Shown: positions 1-16,619 of the stretch, in pieces
How positions within the stretch are numbered: position 1 is the first letter of the stretch
Layout: every line of letters begins with the position of its first letter
From: Ministeria vibrans ATCC 50519
Lineage: Eukaryota; Opisthokonta; Filasterea
Assembly: GCA_943704425.1 (NCBI GenBank)
Contig: CALSCP010002280.1
Coordinates: 1-42,429, forward strand
DNA: 42,429 nucleotides
Direction: 5' to 3'
Program-made: the position numbers and the translations under genes
Notes under the pieces: generated by a model
What the model was told of the DNA's origin: nothing
Database searches by the model: none
Seen by the model: the letters and a program-made list of their open reading frames with translations, nothing else

Positions 1-2618
1 CGACAGGAGGCGAGTCGACGAGAAGTTCGCAGACGGTACAGGTCGTCTCCCAAAAGTTGTTGTAGTAGGGCAAAGAGGGACCGCCTGAGGTCTCTGTTTC
101 GACGGGACTCAAATCGGCGGAAGCAGAGCTGCTAGGGTTGGAGAAGGAGGTGGTGTCGGCCCCCTTGTCGACGCAGAGGTACTGTGTACGATGAACCGAG
201 TACTTTGGCGACATGATGTAGCCGTTGTACACGGTCACGTACTTCTGCGGACACTGCGAGCCACCCATGACTGTGGTAACCTTCGGCGAGGTGGTGAGAC
301 AGACGGTGCAGGCGGGTGTCTCACGATTGACCCGGTTCATTGATGTGATGCCAAGGCCCGACGTGTAGAACTCGGCGGTATAGAGGTAGCCACCACCATT
401 GCCGCTGCTGCTGTGGTACGTATTGCCAGGGTACAACTAAGGAAGAAAAGTAAATGAATGAAAACGATAAGGAGACAAAGACAAACAGAATGATGAATGG
501 TGTTGGGCGAGTACCTGTCCCTCTGGGTGCATACAAAGGGCATTGTTGCCGTTTCCGTCGTACGACGAGTAGGAGCCTGTGTCACCATAGTTGACATTGG
601 CCGCAATGAAACCCGAGTAGACGAGGGTGTCCTTGCCGGGGCAGGTGAGACCGGCCCAGCGGGTATAGAGGGTGCCCGTGTTGGCAGAGCAGTGCACACA
701 GGGGATTTCATAGCTGTTGCGGTATGTTTCGGTGGTGCCACCTTGCCACTCGGTCGGGTACCACAGAGCATTGCTGATGTGTAAGAAAATAGGGAAGTGT
801 ACATGTGTGTGTGAGAGAGAGAGGAAGAATAAAAATATTGATAGAGAAATAAAGTAAGTAACAGACACATGACAACGAGTTGGTCGTACGAAGAGACGTA
901 GGTGCCCGAGGAGGGGGTTGCATCCTTGTCCACACAGATATACTGCTGCTGGTCGTGGCTGTAGTAGCCGGACATGTAGACGCCCTGGTAGTCGGTGGTG
1001 AAGCCATTGGGGCACTCGTAGCGACCGGGCACGGTGATGGACGATTTGCGCTGATTGGTCTCGCACATGGCACAAGGGATGTTGGTGTTGGACAACGGCG
1101 CAAACGCACTAATGCCATGGCCCGACGTAACGTACCGCATCACATCAAGACGCGCAGAGGATTGCGATCCCGCGACTGTTTCATCAAATGTCGGATTGGG
1201 AGTCAAACTGGGTAGTAAGTAACAAAGAATCGTGAGAAAAATCAGAATATTATTCTATTCTGTTATCGCGCGCGATCGTACCACTGGGGAGCACTTGAGC
1301 CTCCGTTTTCACTGTATCCAGAAGACGCTGCCTGGCCGGCGTAGATCAAGGTGGATTCGGAGTCACACACATCTCGACCCCAGCGAATGTAAACAGAGCC
1401 GAAGTTCTATGTTAAATAAAAATAAATAAAAAGAATAATTATTAATAATAAAATATCAAATTATTAATCACTTAATAACAAAATTTAAAATAAATTAATA
1501 GGGATAAATGAAGAGAAAGGCTACTGGGTTAGTGAATTTATTTTATATTTTTATTTTTTATAATATCAACTTTTTGTGTTTTGTGGGTTTTTCCTTACGT
1601 TTGTCGAATCTGTGTCCTTGACACACTGAGCACAGGTCATTTCCTGGCCAGCGGGCTTGTACTGCTCGCCCTTGAGGGTGTTGGTCTCGATGGGATAGAC
1701 ACGAGAGCCGCCTGTGGCAGCGCCAACGCCGACGGGGGCGCTGTTGATGCAGACGGCGGAGGTTTTGTAGTTGCTCGAGAGAGAGGAGAACAGGTGGCCA
1801 TGGTAGACGGCCTTGTACCCCGCCGGGCACGTGTATGAGCCTGGCTGCATAAACGTGGGCGTGTCGCTGGTGCAGATGGCGCACGGAAGCTGCTGGTTGA
1901 CGATGGGGGCGAGCCAGGGCAGCGCCGTCCAGGCTGCGGTTACGCTCGGCTGGTACGTGGCGTACAGGCGCCCCGACGTCGCGCTGCTGGTGGTGAACTC
2001 CATGTAGTTGACGTCTGACGTCATGCACAGGAAGTTGGGACCGCTGCCTTGGGCGCTGGAGTAGGCGCCTGCGAAGGGAGAGAGCGTGAGCGCAGAAAAA
2101 AAGAAAAAAGTACACAACACGAAAGGAGAAGAAAAAACCTTTGGCATGGACACGGTGATTTGGCAGTAGCTAGACGGGTTTAGTGGCGCGCGTTTGCAAA
2201 ACGAGGGCGATTGAGAGTTGAGGCGCTATCGAGAAGAAAAGAAGAAGAAAAAAAAGGCGAACAAAAAAAAAAAAAAAAACACAACTTGCTTTTGGTTTGT
2301 CTCCCTGCTTTGGGCGAGAAACGAGACACGCTGTGTGCATATGCACCCTAGCAATGTAATGGGTCCTTGTAGTGAGCGCGATAGTGCGGGAGTTGCCCCA
2401 CAAAGGCGTCCAGCGCGAGCGTACGACCCAACGCTCGGGCGGCGTCGTTTGTTTTTTTTACCTGCCATGCGACCCTGCAGAACAAAATCAGTTCCGCTGG
2501 GGCAGGAGGTCACGCCCCAATTGATAAACATGGTTGACGAGTAGCCGTCAAGGTACTGGTTTGACGAGGCAGTAACAAAACCAACAAACACAGCAAGAAC
2601 ACACAGAAGGAGCTGCAT
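1..2618 (-). CDS. Secreted tandem-module protein, sponge short-chain collagen C4-like (3' end outside window)
   Basis: Exons (minus): 2618-2462, 2047-1599, 1406-1282, 1207-890, 773-515, 435-1 (open at the edge), 581 codons so far. All splice phases agree. It starts with a signal peptide (MQLLLCVLAVFVGFVTA). About three copies of one module follow. Each has a WG..CP..G block, an N-F/Y-LC block, a PCA.C block, then CP.G(Y/F)...Y.G...(I/V)CVD, for example at 1866-1750 and 1090-930. The arrangement matches what I recall of the C-terminal region of sponge short-chain collagen C4-like proteins. No Gly-X-Y collagen stretch is visible in the window. Regular cysteine pairs suggest disulfide-bonded extracellular domains. 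The ligand is unknown; a matrix or adhesion role is inference. Splice junctions cut the modules at varying points, so exons do not equal modules. Exon-intron structure is firm and family naming is moderate. Confidence 0.75.
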
Positions 2619-3843
2619 CGTCGGTCGGCTGTTCAAAGACAAAGCTGACACGTGTACGATCTACTCCGAGGGGGTATCAAGCAGGTTAGAGACGGTTTTA
2701 AAATGATCAAAATAGGTTTTTTCCTTCCGATAAGGAATGTATAGGTCACGCGACTTAAGGTGATAAGGTTTTTTTTTCACGTTTTTTTTGTTCTATTTTG
2801 TATTCCCGTCAACAGCATCGCGGATGCGCCCACAACACGATGGATTATGGTCTGTGGGTGGAGTATAGATGTATGTCGGGTAGAGAATCCGCGATGAACG
2901 AAGCGAAGACGGTGGATCAGTGGGTTTGTCTGGGTGAGCGACAAGCCCCCCAGAAAGTTACTCTGTCAGAACCACAACCAACAGTACAGTAACAATTGTT
3001 TCTTTTTCTGCTCATGGTAGTCTTCAGAAGGTTCCACTAGCGTTGGTGTTTGGCGCAAGAACATCGTCGAGGACGATCGTGGTCCGTGTTGATCGAAACG
3101 TTTGACGGACGTTTGATCAACGAATTGACGAATTCTTGACGAACCAACTGAGCCAGATGTGCTTGATGCCGTCGCGGCGTGCCTCACGACCACGCGCAGC
3201 AATGTGCGTTCCCAGGCAAAGACGGGAAAGCAGTGCGTCCAACAGCCAACTTGGGTCCTTCTTCCGTCCAACCAACTAACCAACGTACCAACTCCCGACT
3301 CCGCAACCGCTCTCTCGTGGCTCGACGCCCGTGCGCGCGACTCCACGACTTCTCCCTGTCTCTGCCAAGTGGTGAGTGTCAACCTGAAGACCGTGCGCAA
3401 CAGCGGCGTGTCTCCTTCGCTCAGAACCCATTTATTGCATTTTCAGTGAAAATTCACCATGTTGGTGCGTTACTATACAACCAATTTTTCTGATAAATTG
3501 AGAAGTAAGAGTCAACTTTTTTCATTTCCTTCCCAAAGCTGAAGAACTCCTAGTTTGACGTTTGAAATTAATCATTAAAATTCCATTGGATTCCATTTCC
3601 ATCTCGATCCATACTCCATACTTCGTACGAAGTAGTCCATATTCGTGGCTCGGGATATTCCTAACTCCTGAGTGACTGAGTCCTGACCGCGAGTGAGTCC
3701 TCGGTCCTCACTTCTCAGGACACAATTGTGAATGTGTTGTCATTTGTCAATTTGATAATCAATTTTTGTCCTTCGCTCGCAACTTTCAAATTTCAAAATT
3801 CAAAAGCTCAAAATAAAACAATAAAAACATTGATTCTATTGAA
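2619..3843. other. 1.2-kb intergenic region between divergent genes
   Basis: This lies between two divergently transcribed start codons and probably holds both promoters. Most is AT-rich, with T-runs near 2768-2790. A GC-richer island at about 3140-3450 has overlapping open frames on both strands (up to 144 codons). None resembles a protein I know, and none has splice or start context like the neighbours. A perfect 16-bp palindrome sits near 3619-3634. The 3660-3720 stretch is rich in short GAGTC/GAGTGA words that recur in other intergenic DNA here. I see no tRNA-like or rRNA-like sequence. Confidence 0.5.
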
Positions 3844-4864
3844 ATGCTCGCGCGCTCCCTCGTACGCGCTTCTACCACATTTATTACTCGCCAAGCGTTG
3901 ATCGCGAGCATGTCGACGATGCCAACGTACTGACAAGCGATTTTGAACTTTGAATCATTTCTTATACTTTGTTGTGCAGCGAATTGACCGCGCTGCGAGT
4001 GTCAAAGCCCTCACCACACGTTGTCGAGGTGGAACTGAACCGTCCGAAGAAGTTAAATGCCATGAATTCGGCGTTTTGGCGTGAAATCCGCCAAGTGTTT
4101 CAGGCACTCTCGCGCGACTCGGAGTGTCGCGCAGTGCTCATCACAGCGGCGGGAAAGCACTTCACGTCGGGCCTTGATCTGCAAGATGCCGCACAGGACC
4201 TGTTCACTGCCAGCGACGACGATGCGGCGCGTCAGGCGTACCGTCTGCGCGAGACCATCACGGCGTATCAGGATTCGTTCACGGCCATTGCCGAGTGCGC
4301 CAAGCCGACCATTGTGGCGATTCAGGGCGCCTGTATCGGCGGAGGTGTTGATCTGATCACTGCCACTGACGTGCGGTGGTGCACTGCCGATAGTTTTTTC
4401 CAGGTACGCAAGGGAGAGGCAATGGCAAAGCAGTGTCACAGAATGTGTGTATGGCGTGGTAGGTGAAGGAAGTGGATGTGGGATTGGCGGCGGATGTGGG
4501 GACGCTTCAACGGCTGCCCAAGGTGGTTGGCAACGACAGCTGGGTGCGTGAGATCTGCTACACGTGTCGCAAGGTGCACGCAGACGAGGCACTGTCGCGC
4601 GGCCTTGTCAGTCGGGTGCTGGACAACCAAGAGCACCTGTACGCGGAGGCGATGGCATTGGCAGTGCGCATTGCAGAGAAGTCACCGGTTGCCATTGCGG
4701 GCACCAAACACCACCTCAACTACTCGCGCGAGCACACCACACAAGATGCGCTGGCGTACCAGGCCAACTGGAACATGGCCATGCTGCGCACAGAAGACAT
4801 TAGTGCGTGTGTTGCCGCTGCCTTTGACAAGGACGGTCCTCCGCCGACCTTCTCAAAGCTCTAA
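3844..4864 (+). CDS. ECH1: Delta(3,5)-delta(2,4)-dienoyl-CoA isomerase, dual mitochondrial/peroxisomal
   Basis: Exons 3844-3926, 3980-4403, 4463-4864; 302 aa. The enzyme isomerises 3,5-dienoyl-CoA to 2,4-dienoyl-CoA during beta-oxidation of unsaturated fatty acids with odd-numbered double bonds. The crotonase core is complete, with the oxyanion region GACIGGGVD and the block KEVDVGLAADVG. Asp152, Glu172 and Asp180 have the same spacing (0, +20, +28) as the three catalytic acids of mammalian ECH1. Exon 1 encodes an Arg/Ser/Ala-rich, acid-free N-terminus (MLARSLVRASTTF) typical of a mitochondrial presequence. The protein ends in SKL, a classical peroxisomal PTS1. The first intron is only 53 nt. 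The exon-1 start was chosen because it opens the presequence and splices in phase (AC|C) to the enzyme body. Confidence 0.93.
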
Positions 4865-4870
4865 CAATGC

Positions 4871-4891
4871 AAAAAAAAAAAAAAAAAAAAA
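4871..4891. repeat. A21 homopolymer just after the ECH1 stop
   Basis: Twenty-one consecutive A residues begin six bases after the TAA stop of ECH1. The gene has introns, so this is not the tail of a retrocopy. It may overlap the polyadenylation region. Confidence 0.9.
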
Positions 4892-4990
4892 GTGTGCCCA
4901 CTCTCAATTCTTCAGTGCTCCATCTTCTACTTCCTCCCTGATCTTTCGTTTACTCACATTTCTTCACTGCTCCTTCTGTTTGTTTACTCT

Positions 4991-6258
4991 TCACTGATCC
5001 TTCTTTTGCTGCTCCTTCGCGTTGGATTTGGCACTGCCCGAGAGCTCCTTGACGACGCCCTGGACCAGCAGGAACATAAAGAAGTATTGTAAGGCCAGGA
5101 AAACGACACCTGTGCCCCACGAAAAGAGCGAGAGCGGATTGGTTGTGATGCGCTCGTCAAGTGATGCAATCATTTGCATCATCACCCATGTGCCCCACAC
5201 CACACGGTTTAGGAAGAACGTCACGATCCACACGACTCCATTCTATGTCAAGGTAAGCGTGTCGTGAGTCAAATATAATTATATATATTTGTGAGAGAGG
5301 GAGAGAGAGTGTGTGTGGTACCAGTGTGAAGAAAATGGACGATTTCAGATTGACCATTTCAAGGAAATAAGACAAGTTGGCCCAAAAGGCAGTGAGCTCC
5401 ATGGTCTGCAGCATGACCATGTAGTAGGCGCCAAAACAAGGGGTGGCGAGGAGACCCGAGAGGTAGGAGACGATGATGAGGGCATGGTGGAAGACAAAGA
5501 TGGTATCGAGACGATGGTACAGGCAGAAGAGACCGTCTTGAATCATGTAGCCGCAAGTGAAACAGAGCACAAGCGCTTGTAGGTTGGTAACAGTGTAGAA
5601 TGCCTGAGAGAGAGAGAGAGCGGTTGAGAAAGAGAGAGAGACAGAACGACAAACGGAGAAAGAGAGACAGATGAATTGATACCCAGACACACAGACAGAT
5701 ACACAGAAAGATACACAGACAGATACGCAGACAAATACACAGACATATAGACAGACAAACAGACAGAGAGAGGAGAAAGAAACAGAAACGAAGAGAGCCA
5801 TGTTGTTGTTGTGTTGGCTTACGTCGGATCCGACGGCCATGGGATCGCCCACGGTGCAAATCGGGCCAGCCGCGGTGCAAAGAAGAGCAACAACCCCAGA
5901 GATGGGACAGTGGACCTGCGAGATGCAGGTGGACTCGCACCAGCGTTTGCGGTCGTCCGGCAGCGACTGGTAAAATCGAAACAGGCCAACAATTGGGCTG
6001 CAACAGACCGTAAAGCATAAATAGGAGTTCATGCGCTGCGCAGATCGGGGCACCATTACGCGTGCCAGCGTACCGGACGAAGAGAAGGAGAAGCAAGTAG
6101 AATCCAAGGGCGCTGGCGAAGGTCGCGGCGAGGACCGCCCGACGATCAGCTTGGCGCGACTCCATGTCAACTATGTGCGGCACATATTGCTCTAATGCAA
6201 GGCCGATCACTGCAGCTTGAGCGCTCAAGTCTTGCCAGATGCCGAGTAACGTTTCCAT
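4991..6258 (-). CDS. TLC-domain multi-pass membrane protein (TLCD/TMEM56-like)
   Basis: Exons (minus): 6258-6074, 5997-5823, 5603-5322, 5242-4991; 297 aa. The TLC (TRAM-LAG1-CLN8) domain is shared by ceramide synthases and by TLCD proteins, which influence membrane lipid composition. Visible marks are the first hydrophobic helix (LGFYLLLLLFVRY), a WCESTCISQVHC block, a GYMIQDGLF helix and the FVFHHAL motif holding the conserved histidines. A MELTAFWANLSYFLEM helix and two further C-terminal membrane segments follow. Its size fits TLCD-type proteins better than ceramide synthases, and no homeobox is present. The last four residues, KKDQ, form a dilysine KKXX signal for ER retrieval. Intron 2 holds (CAGA)n-like repeats. 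An unspliced open frame runs across exon 1 and intron 1, but only the spliced form keeps the domain in frame. Confidence 0.85.
5604..5822. repeat. GA/CAGATA-rich simple repeat in TLC-gene intron 2
   Basis: About 140 nt of degenerate CAGACAGATACACAGA units flanked by GAGAGA runs fill most of this 219-nt intron. On the transcript strand the repeat is pyrimidine-rich and leads up to the 3' splice site. Confidence 0.8.
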
Positions 6259-6415
6259 CGCAACTCAAAAAAAAAATTGAAAAAAAAAGCTAACGGGCGA
6301 CTATTGAGTATTGACTAATGTAATCAAGTATGAAGTGGTGGTCTGAATGAATAGTGAGCGTCTGAAGACTGAACTCTAACGACTAAAGTCTAAACACAAT
6401 TTTTGTTTTGCTAAG
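6259..6415. promoter_or_regulatory. 157-bp divergent promoter region (TLC gene / CYP51)
   Basis: Only 157 bp separate the two outward-facing start codons, so both promoters and 5' UTRs must lie here or extend into the genes. The stretch is AT-rich, with two A-runs near 6267-6288. I see no clear TATA box. That the two genes share regulation is inference. Confidence 0.4.
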
Positions 6416-8803
<2,388 letters not shown>

Positions 8804-8951
8804 AGCACACACACACAGAGAGAGTGAGAGAGGCACACACCCATCGTACATTGCAAAAGTTCAGTTTTTTTTTTAAGTGATCGATTGAAAATGGTACACT
8901 GAGAACTGAGAAAAAGAGTTTTGTTTGCGTGTGGGTGAGCAGAGAGACAAT

Positions 8952-11881
<2,930 letters not shown>

Positions 11882-12362
11882 GGTGCACAGGAAAGGCGCG
11901 AATGAACTAAAAACTAATGAAGTGTTTGGTGTTTTTACTTTTTTCTTTCATTTTCCAATCATTATTAATTTTATTAATTGATATCATTGCGATTGTCTCA
12001 CTGGGTAGCGACGACACATCATTCTGACCTGCCACTGGTCTGAGTGTTCTCCCATGTTCATTAATAAATGGGGTAGACTTCAAGTCGAGAATGTCCCGAA
12101 AGAAACCCATAGACCCACTGAATAAACTGATACCAGATACACTCATGGTATTACACTGAGTGTGACTGTTCAGTCATCAGTGTCTCAGTGTCTCACTGAA
12201 TCACTTACTTCTGATAAATATGAGTGAGTCTCACAACTCACACTCCGTCAATCAGTCACAACTCGGAACTCCCATCTCATTCAGTCACTCAGTCACTCTT
12301 TTTTTTTTTTCAATTGACCTGTCATCTGCTCTGGGACGCGCACCGCCACTTTGACTCTTGCC
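11882..12362. promoter_or_regulatory. Divergent intergenic region (MON1 / DEP-hydrolase)
   Basis: 481 bp between two outward-facing starts. It contains many short ACTGAGTC/TCAGTCAC words between about 12110 and 12300 and a T10 run near 12301. No gene, RNA or defined promoter element is visible. Confidence 0.4.
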
Positions 12363-15300
12363 ATGTCGCATGAACAGTCCAACTCCACTGAGCCGTCTAT
12401 GAGCGCCGTCATGGAAATGTTGTTGGTACGAACTTGCCAAAAAAAAAAAAATTGCGCCGCGTGAAATTCTGTCATCGCCCACGGATGCTCACCTGCTGCC
12501 TTGGTCGTCTGTAGGAGCTCACGGGCATCATCCGGTGTGGAGTGTGCCACGGCGGCCATACATTCCGCGGTTCGGTATGCAAAACAGTGCGTTTTGGGTA
12601 GAGGAGCGCAACTCAGTGTGCGAACCCCCCTTTTTTCGTGCAGGAACTCGTTGCATTCTTGCTGCGCACGACCATTGCCGAGTCGCAGGAGGAGGCGCTC
12701 TCGTTCGCCAGCACCCTGCTGAAAGCGAACATGTTCAATGCCGTGGCGCCCGGCAAGCAGGCGGTGGGCGCCAGCGCTCCCTTCAGCGCCAACTCGCAGA
12801 AGTACCGCCTCACCGGCCTCGACTCCTCCAAGTTTGTCACCTTCTCTCGCGAGCCACACACTGGGTCGTCCGTTCAAGTGAGTGGGGAGAGGGGGGGTGT
12901 GTTTGTTTTTAGCTGAAACTGAACTTGTGTGTGTTTTTGTGAATGTAGATTCGCCACTTTAGCAACGTCGTGCACATTGACCGAGTTGCCGTCCACGGAG
13001 GCGGACAGATCCCCTACCTATTTGTGCACGAAAACAACTTTGCGGACCAGCCGCGCTGCGGCTGTCTTGCCCAAATACTCACGGTGGAAGAGGGCTCACT
13101 CGTTCGCCATGGCCTCACCTTTACTCTCACACAGCCGCGATCGCTCTTTTTTGCGCCCGCCCTCTACGACCACGAAGACCTCAAGCAACTTGTCAGTTCG
13201 CGGTTTCGTCGCACGCTCCTCTGCGCCCCCGCCATCGAGCCCCTCTGTTTTGACTGTACCGTTGGCGAACACGTCATCCAGCGACTCGCCACTCTCCCGC
13301 GTTTCTACCCGCTCGGTCGCAAGAACCGTTTCCTTCCAAGCCTCCGAGCGCGTCATCGCAAGGAGTCCAGTTGCCCCGCCACGACCATGCTCCGTCGTGT
13401 CAGCGACAACTTTCGCGGTGGAGGCACCGACTTGCACCGCGACTCCTCCGACTCCGCTGCCCACCGCGACTCGTCCGTCTCACAATCGCCCACAACCTCA
13501 TCTTCACCACCGCCACCATCACAACCACCCCACGACACAAGGGACAGTGGCTTTGGCGGTAGCAACAGCGAGTTGTCGTCCACATCGCCGCGCGAGCTCT
13601 CTGCAACCGCGACGCACACCGACGAATCGATAAGCCACGAGAGCTCACTCAACGAAGGTGAAGATGAAGACGATGAGCTGGGCGCGAGTCGTCCACCCTC
13701 GCCTATTGAGCGCCGAGGCACCGGCACGAGTGTCACGTCGTCGACGGCGACATCGTTGCTCCCGGTCCTTCCACGAGACATGGGCACGCGTCGTACGCTG
13801 CTGCGCTTTCTGACTGAGCGATTCAGACGCAAGGCGAAGAAGCAGCAAGAGGCAGGCGATGCAAATGATGTCGACGATGACGATGACGTAGACGACGCGT
13901 TTGCGCCCGAGATTATGACTAATGAGGATGACGGCACACTCGAAGCGGCCGCTGTGTCTGCGCCCGTTGGAATGAGCTCCAAGGATTACAAGCACTACCG
14001 CAAAGAGGGCTGGATCCACGTCACATGGAAGTACCACCTCATTGATGAGACGGGCACCAACCATGCCGACATTTCCTTTACCTCGCGCGTCGTCCGCGAC
14101 CCTCTCCCTCCGCCCTGTACCAATTGTCTGGAGAAGCGCGCTCGGAACCGTGCTATGAACGCTCGCTCCCTCTCTCACAACAGCAGCACACAGGCCACAC
14201 TGCCCTCGGCCAATCGCACTCAGACGTGCAGTTTGACTGGACTCATGAAGCGTGGACTGGCGACCGCCTCGTCGACGTCCGTGCCCTCGATAGCCGCCCA
14301 AGTGCTACGACCAAAGTGGAAGACGCACTTCACTGCGCAGATTGAGGCGCGTAACTATGCGCAGACGACGCTGTTTGAAGGGCTGGTCAACATGCAGGAG
14401 CGACTAATGGCACAGTGGCGGAACAAACAGCATCAGTTGAGTGCGGGCGTCGAGTCGAGTGTGGCGTTTTCGGAGGGATCGAGTACGGGAGAGGAGAGTC
14501 AGGCGAGTGCGCCTAGCAATGGTCGCTCTGGCGGGGGAGGAAGGAAGACTGCGCGTAGCTGGATACGCCCCGAGGAGCTCATGACGCTCAAGCGACGTGT
14601 GTTATCGATGAAGGACGGGACCAAACTGCGACGAGTGGGGTACATTGAGTCGTTCGATGGGCTGCGATTACTCTACCATGCGTTTGAGCAGCGCAACCGC
14701 CCTCAGGCGAGTGCCAATGTAGTCTTGGTGTCGTCCATTGCTGTGGGCTTCGATTGGCTCCTGCCGACGGCCGAGGAGCTCGCAGGCGACCACAACTTCA
14801 ATGTGTACTTGCTGATGCTGCGGGGCCATGGAGGCAGCGAGGGCCCACCGGGCTTCACGCCGTCCAAGCAGGCGTTGCTGTACGACATCCGGTCGTTGGT
14901 GCGCCACGTCAAGTGGAATGTGGCGGGTGAGAGTAGTGGAAGCACTGAGCCCGGACGGACACTGCCTCTCTTTGTTGCGGGGCATTCGAGTGGCGCGTCG
15001 CTTGTGTTTCGCTATGGTGTGTGGCCTGAACGCGAGCCCGTGGACGGGTACACCATTGCGGCGCCGTATTTCAAGGAGTTCCTGTTCGACGATAAGAAGA
15101 CGCAGACGACGGCGGACAAGCTGTTGATTCGTATCAACAAGCTGTCGCATGGGCATTTGCTGGGCAACGTATCCCTCGTGGACGTGCGCAAGAAGTATCA
15201 GCAGGAGATTGGTGGTGGTGGTGGCAGTGGTGGTGCTGCTGCTGGCAAGGGTGAACTTGACCTGGGCGACTTCCCGCACCAGCTGTCTGTCAATCTGGTT

Positions 15301-15534
15301 GCGGCCATCATGGTCCACAATGTCGCAGACAAGTTTATGCGTCTCGACCGCCGCTTTGCTCTTATCCTCGCCGAGGACGACGAGTTCTTTGACGCGCAGG
15401 CACTCGCCGCCGTCGCGCGTCGCTCGCCCGTCTCCAGCAAGACCGTTGAGATTGTGGAGGGAACCACTCAACTGAGCATTTTGCCTCAATTTGCCGAATT
15501 GCTCGCCCAGTGGATCCGCTCTTCGATCAAGTAG
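12363..15534 (+). CDS. DEP-domain protein with C-terminal alpha/beta-hydrolase fold
   Basis: Exons 12363-12425, 12515-12574, 12644-12877, 12949-15534; 980 aa. Residues about 17-85 match the DEP fold: GVCHGGHTFRGSELVAFLL, then a helix and LLKANMFNAV. DEP domains bring signalling proteins to membranes or receptors. Roughly aa 245-450 are Ser/Thr/Asp-rich, low complexity and probably disordered. A conserved-looking WIHVTWKYHL segment (aa about 475) is unassigned. From about aa 685 there is an alpha/beta-hydrolase of the monoacylglycerol-lipase/S33 type, with LLMLRGHGGSEG, the nucleophile elbow GHSSG (Ser799) and an acidic loop LAEDDEFFD. Where a catalytic His normally stands (THLxxL-like), the codon at 15469-15471 encodes Gln960. 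Activity is therefore uncertain and the substrate is unknown. The small phase-0 exons 1-3 were chosen because together they complete the DEP domain. Confidence 0.82.
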
Positions 15535-15628
15535 CCGCATTTTGTTTTTGTTGTTTTGTTTTTGATGAGGATGATTGAAATGTACATATTATTATTATTA
15601 TTTTATTATCATAATTATTTTTCGTTTT

Positions 15629-16508
15629 TCAACTTGTATCCATGGGAGAGCGAGTGGAGTCCGCTGTGTCCTCTGCTGCTACTGCCACTGTCTCTTCGTC
15701 GTGTGCTTCCGCCTCTTCTTCAAGCTCACTCATGAGCTCCATAGCCGTGTGAAGAAGCACGTGGAATTGCTTTTTACGCAGTTCAATGAGCCCTTGGACG
15801 CGAGCGCGGTCTTGAATGAGCGCGTCAATTTCGCCCTTGAGCGTCTCCAACTGTGAGTTGCTCTCGGCGCGCGGCGTCACCTAATCCAGGGCGGCGCATT
15901 GAGGGATCACTTGGAGGAGCGTGGTGTCTTCTACCTTGTCAATGGCGCAGGCAAGGGCGTGGTACTCCTCGCGATTTGCTCGATGTTTCTTCTCCGTGTC
16001 GAGCAAGCCTCGTTCGGCGACAATCGCCTCTTCAGTCTGTGCTATTTGTTGCTCTGTGCGCCGCCGGAGGAGGAGAGGAGCAGGAGGGGAAAGAGGGGTG
16101 AGTGTGCGAAAGAGGGAGAGCGAGCGAGCGTGCGTGTGTGCAGCGTACCGATCGAGCTGAGTGTCGCCGTGTACGATTTGATTTCTTCGCGGTTCGCGTC
16201 GTCCGCCAGGGCTGTTCGCGTCGTTGCAAACGCCATGGCGCGGATGGTGGACTTCATTTTGGCAAGGGCTGCATCACTATGGGATGGAACGGGTGGACGG
16301 TCACAATCGCGCGAGCAATGGGCCGTTTTATTGGCGCACGTACTCAGAGTCAGAAGCGAAACAAAACTTGTGGAAATCTTTGATCGCCGAGTTGATGGCG
16401 CGCTCGTTGAGCAGCAGACGCTGCTGAAGGATTTCCTCCACAGCGGCGGCTACACACGCAAACAAGGGGTGAGTGACGGAGAGAAAGAATCCAAAGTTTA
16501 CCAGACAT
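15629..16508 (-). CDS. THOC7: THO complex subunit 7
   Basis: Exons (minus): 16508-16502, 16449-16344, 16276-16149, 16053-15935, 15880-15629; 203 aa, matching the human THOC7 length of about 204. THO/TREX couples transcription to mRNA export in the nucleus. Recognition rests on the N-terminal RLLLNERAINSAIKDFHKFC segment, the EEYHALACAI block and the hallmark LRKKQFHVLL near the C-terminus, with coiled-coil heptads between. The tail is acidic. The first coding exon would be only seven nucleotides (ATGTCTG), spliced in phase 1 through a 52-nt intron. That start gives M-S-A-A-A-V-E-E-I and is the only in-frame ATG I find before exon 2. Introns are 52-95 nt. Confidence 0.88.
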
Positions 16509-16619
16509 AATAATTATTATGTTTTACTGTATTAGAAAAAAAGTGAGTGACTGTCCAACGATCAACGATAAATGAAAGAAACGGAAAATGAATAATATGA
16601 TATGATCGCTTGAAGTGTT

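Noticed and set aside
2048-2153. Alternative start (MSMPKVFSSPFVLCTFFFFSA) giving a second signal-peptide-like N-terminus for the collagen-like gene
   Set aside because: It is the pyrimidine-rich end of intron 1. The 2618 start splices in phase and completes the first module (SCPSG...GSGPNFLCM), which the alternative would lose.
3159-3493. Overlapping frames of 96-144 codons on both strands in the 2619-3843 gap
   Set aside because: The GC-rich island gives open frames on both strands, but none shows a domain, signal peptide or conserved motif.
4871-4891. Poly(A) tract after ECH1 read as a retroposed gene copy
   Set aside because: ECH1 keeps two introns here, and similar homopolymers occur in several introns.
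5359-6258. Uninterrupted 299-codon minus-strand frame over the TLC gene
   Set aside because: It reads through introns and turns into Ser/Leu/Cys repeats. Only the spliced frames keep the TLC motifs.
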